From Ignisphaera aggregans DSM 17230 (GTDB taxonomy: Archaea > Thermoproteota > Thermoprotei_A > Sulfolobales > Ignisphaeraceae), in the NCBI GenBank assembly GCA_000145985.1, contig CP002098.1:1468501-1532500 (forward strand): DNA of 64,000 nt, in the 5' to 3' direction. Every line of letters begins with the position of its first letter. Position 1 is the stretch's first letter. Below the pieces are notes generated by a model that saw only the letters and a program-made list of their open reading frames with translations, was not told the DNA's origin and searched no databases. The translations under genes were made by a program, and so were the position numbers. Of the stretch, positions 62,129 to 64,000 are shown in pieces.

Positions 62129-63823
62129 TTATAGGAGAGAACCTCTCTCAAGCCTTCTTAAAGCTGTTTCAATCCCAAGCTCATACGTCTTTACAATAGC
62201 TTTCCACACATCGAAATAATTAAAAATCTTCTTTTCTACAAGAGTTCTAAGGAATTGTGCTCTTAGATCAAGTTCATCATATATCTTCTTCATATTAACT
62301 CTAGATATACCTCTCATTACAGCTATCTTCTCCTCTAGTAGATGGCTTGCACCTCTTCCTCTAAATACAAATCTATCTCTAACAGGATCCCATACAAATA
62401 CAGGTACATATATAATTGCATCTGCCTTAGGATCATATCCGATGATCTCATTTACACTTAGAACCCTTCTAACCATTACACCCTCTCTCCATACAGCACT
62501 CTGAATAAGAACAAAGTTTAGATTATCCATAAACGTCTTTGGAATATTTATAGGATCTCCAGTAAGTCTCTGAACAACTCTTTCAACAGATGCTGCATGG
62601 AATGTTGATAGAACTGGGTGTCCTGTCTGCATAGCTTGGAAAGCTATAGATGCTTCAACACCTCTTATCTCACCAACAATAATATAGTTTGGTCTCTGTC
62701 TAAGAGCAGCTCTTAGAAGATCAAACATTGTTACAGAAGACTCCTTACTACCTGTATCCCTAGTAAGCTCTCTTACCCAATTTGGATGTGGAAACTGTAC
62801 CTCTGCTGTATCCTCAATAGATACTATCTTACTTGTTGGTGGTATGAATACAGCTATAGCATTTAAAGTTGTTGTCTTTCCACTAGCAGTTTCACCACAT
62901 ATAAATCCACTCATAGAATTATTGAGAAGCATCCATAGATATGCAGCTATCTTCTCATCAAATGTATTCCAAGCTATTAGCTGTGTAACACTTATGGGTA
63001 CCTTAGCAAATTTTCTTATCGTAAAGTTACTTCCATGGAGACTCACATCACTGCCATAAACAATGTTTATCCTTGATCCATCTGGAAGTGTTGCATCTAC
63101 TATAGGTCTTGCATGAGAGACAGGTTTTCCTATTCTCTCAGCAAGTTTTATGACAAATGTATCTAGTTCTTCCTCTGTCTTAAACTCTATATTTGTCTCT
63201 AGAGAACTAAATATCTTGTGTACAACATATATATATCCAGAGCCCTTACAAGTTATATCCTCTAGCCATGGATCTCTTATAAATGGCTCTAGTATCCCTA
63301 GCCCAACCTTCTCCCTCAGTATGTGGTATCTTAGATACTCAAGCTCTGGTCTATAGACAGGTATATACCTAGAGTTATTCTTTATCTTACCATAGTCTAC
63401 AGGTGTATCTACAACTCTTACAATCTTATCTAGTTTAGAGAGAATTACCTTCTTCCTCTCCTCTACATCCTCAGAAACATCCTTCTCAGTTATAAGCTCA
63501 GCAAGTCTAATCTCTAACATCTCCATAAGCCTTGGATCAGGCTTTGGAGGCTCTATAGCAACATACTTCCTATACCCACTAACAGTTCCCTGGGGAGGCA
63601 TATAGACATGGATGAATATTCCTTCTCCAAGTGGATAAACTATATTTACATTTCTAATCTTCTTAAGATCATAGCTAAGCTCATAAGTGTCATAAAATGT
63701 TGGTATTCCAACACTATTCGAAATACTCTCTATATATCTATATAGATAGGGATATATCTGCAATAATCTAGAGAATCTCTTATCAGAAACAACAATCTTC
63801 TTAACACTCTTTGTTACCGCCAT
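62129..63823 (-). CDS. arlI: Archaellum motor ATPase ArlI (FlaI, type II/IV secretion-like)
   Basis: The 564-residue ATPase has the N-terminal region of ArlI (VGLGILEPFIRDPWLEDITC, KGSGYIYVVHKIFSSLETNI) and RecA-like core motifs: Walker A GETASGKTTTL (residues 310-320), the Asp box VSIEDTAEVQFP, Walker B NYIIVGEIRG and the His box GHPVLSTFHA. It powers archaellin assembly and rotation. The C-terminal IYDELDLRAQFLRTLVEKKI resembles the ArlI end. Length is slightly above the usual 510 aa. Its start is 9 bases after the arlH stop. Confidence 0.92.
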   Translation of the reverse strand: MAVTKSVKKIVVSDKRFSRLLQIYPYLYRYIESISNSVGIPTFYDTYELSYDLKKIRNVNIVYPLGEGIFIHVYMPPQGTVSGYRKYVAIEPPKPDPRLMEMLEIRLAELITEKDVSEDVEERKKVILSKLDKIVRVVDTPVDYGKIKNNSRYIPVYRPELEYLRYHILREKVGLGILEPFIRDPWLEDITCKGSGYIYVVHKIFSSLETNIEFKTEEELDTFVIKLAERIGKPVSHARPIVDATLPDGSRINIVYGSDVSLHGSNFTIRKFAKVPISVTQLIAWNTFDEKIAAYLWMLLNNSMSGFICGETASGKTTTLNAIAVFIPPTSKIVSIEDTAEVQFPHPNWVRELTRDTGSKESSVTMFDLLRAALRQRPNYIIVGEIRGVEASIAFQAMQTGHPVLSTFHAASVERVVQRLTGDPINIPKTFMDNLNFVLIQSAVWREGVMVRRVLSVNEIIGYDPKADAIIYVPVFVWDPVRDRFVFRGRGASHLLEEKIAVMRGISRVNMKKIYDELDLRAQFLRTLVEKKIFNYFDVWKAIVKTYELGIETALRRLERGSLL

Positions 63824-63832
63824 AGACTCACC

Positions 63833-64000
63833 CTAGGATCTAGCAACAGATAGTGGAAGAATCTTTATACCAAAAGCAGGATCTACATCAAATGCAATCA
63901 TATTGTCAACAGGCCCTAGAGCACCCCTAAGTTTTACTATCTCCATAGCCTTTATAATCCTTCCACCAATCTCAAAAGCCCTAAGCTTTATATATCCATC
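63833..64000 (-). CDS. arlH: Archaellum accessory ATPase ArlH (FlaH, KaiC-like), C-terminus only
   Basis: Only the final 55 residues lie in the window. They read RAFEIGGRIIKAMEIVKLRG and NMIAFDVDPAFGIKILPLSV before the stop at 63833-63835. The end FDVDPAFGIK with a short basic tail is typical of ArlH, a KaiC-family ATP-binding protein that docks on ArlI. It is the upstream member of the arlH-arlI-arlJ set; the rest of the gene, and the filament genes expected before it, lie beyond the right edge. Confidence 0.85.
   Translation of the reverse strand, partial: DGYIKLRAFEIGGRIIKAMEIVKLRGALGPVDNMIAFDVDPAFGIKILPLSVARS

Overview
The window looks like chromosomal DNA of a hyperthermophilic crenarchaeon (Thermoproteota), most like a Desulfurococcales/Ignisphaera-type organism; the genus is a guess. 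The evidence is a very A+T-rich sequence with ATA/AGA-heavy codon use, short genes packed head to tail with GGTG-type ribosome binding sites, TTTATA promoter boxes, an archaeal thymidylate synthase, an archaeal Nre repair protein, form III RuBisCO, archaellum motor genes and a CRISPR repeat ending in ATTGAAAG. I see no rRNA, tRNA, transposase or cas gene.

Layout. 0-9.9 kb: an Lrp regulator, a large SF2 helicase, a SecB-like pair, an ion transporter, and an ATP-grasp/HAD fusion divergent from a polysaccharide deacetylase. 9.9-16.5 kb: malic enzyme, a possible C/D box sRNA, then three co-oriented surface genes (a membrane-tethered winged-helix regulator, a coiled-coil protein and a regulator-like protein without the DNA-binding domain) and an Nre protein. 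16.5-19.6 kb: a metal ABC transporter with a NikR-type repressor and a divergent promoter carrying two identical palindromes. 19.6-25 kb: a frameshifted DedA-like gene, a MoaD-MoaE fusion, an HTH/ligand-binding fusion regulator, a radical SAM protein, a broken aspartic protease gene and thymidylate synthase. 25.0-26.5 kb: a 14-repeat CRISPR array without cas genes.

26.5-44.8 kb is a catabolic island: an ASKHA/ferredoxin reductive activator, a BMP-type (nucleoside-like) ABC transporter, a phosphate transporter with a frameshifted DUF47 partner, an FGGY kinase, a decayed PfkB kinase, a TIM-barrel sugar isomerase/epimerase, a fucose/arabinose-type isomerase, a class II aldolase, rhamnulokinase, form III RuBisCO with every catalytic residue, and an archaeal phosphoglycolate phosphatase. 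Isomerase, kinase and aldolase together suggest 6-deoxyhexose breakdown to DHAP and lactaldehyde. RuBisCO plus phosphoglycolate phosphatase suggest ribulose bisphosphate (probably from nucleosides) being turned into 3-phosphoglycerate, with repair of the oxygenase product.

44.9-60.5 kb holds mixed genes: a cysteine-cluster protein, an AEC transporter, an RNA methyltransferase, a membrane-anchored metallopeptidase, a glycosyltransferase, a PfkB kinase, an HtrA protease without a signal peptide, a possible TFB/TBP-like protein and two large surface proteins. 60.5-64 kb is the arlJ-arlI-arlH end of an archaellum operon on the minus strand, cut by the window edge.

Five loci carry frame breaks (DedA-like, DUF47, PfkB, aspartic protease, and a remnant near 51.4 kb). 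Two of them (DedA-like and DUF47) are single-base shifts in A-runs and could be slippage, recoding or sequence error rather than gene death.
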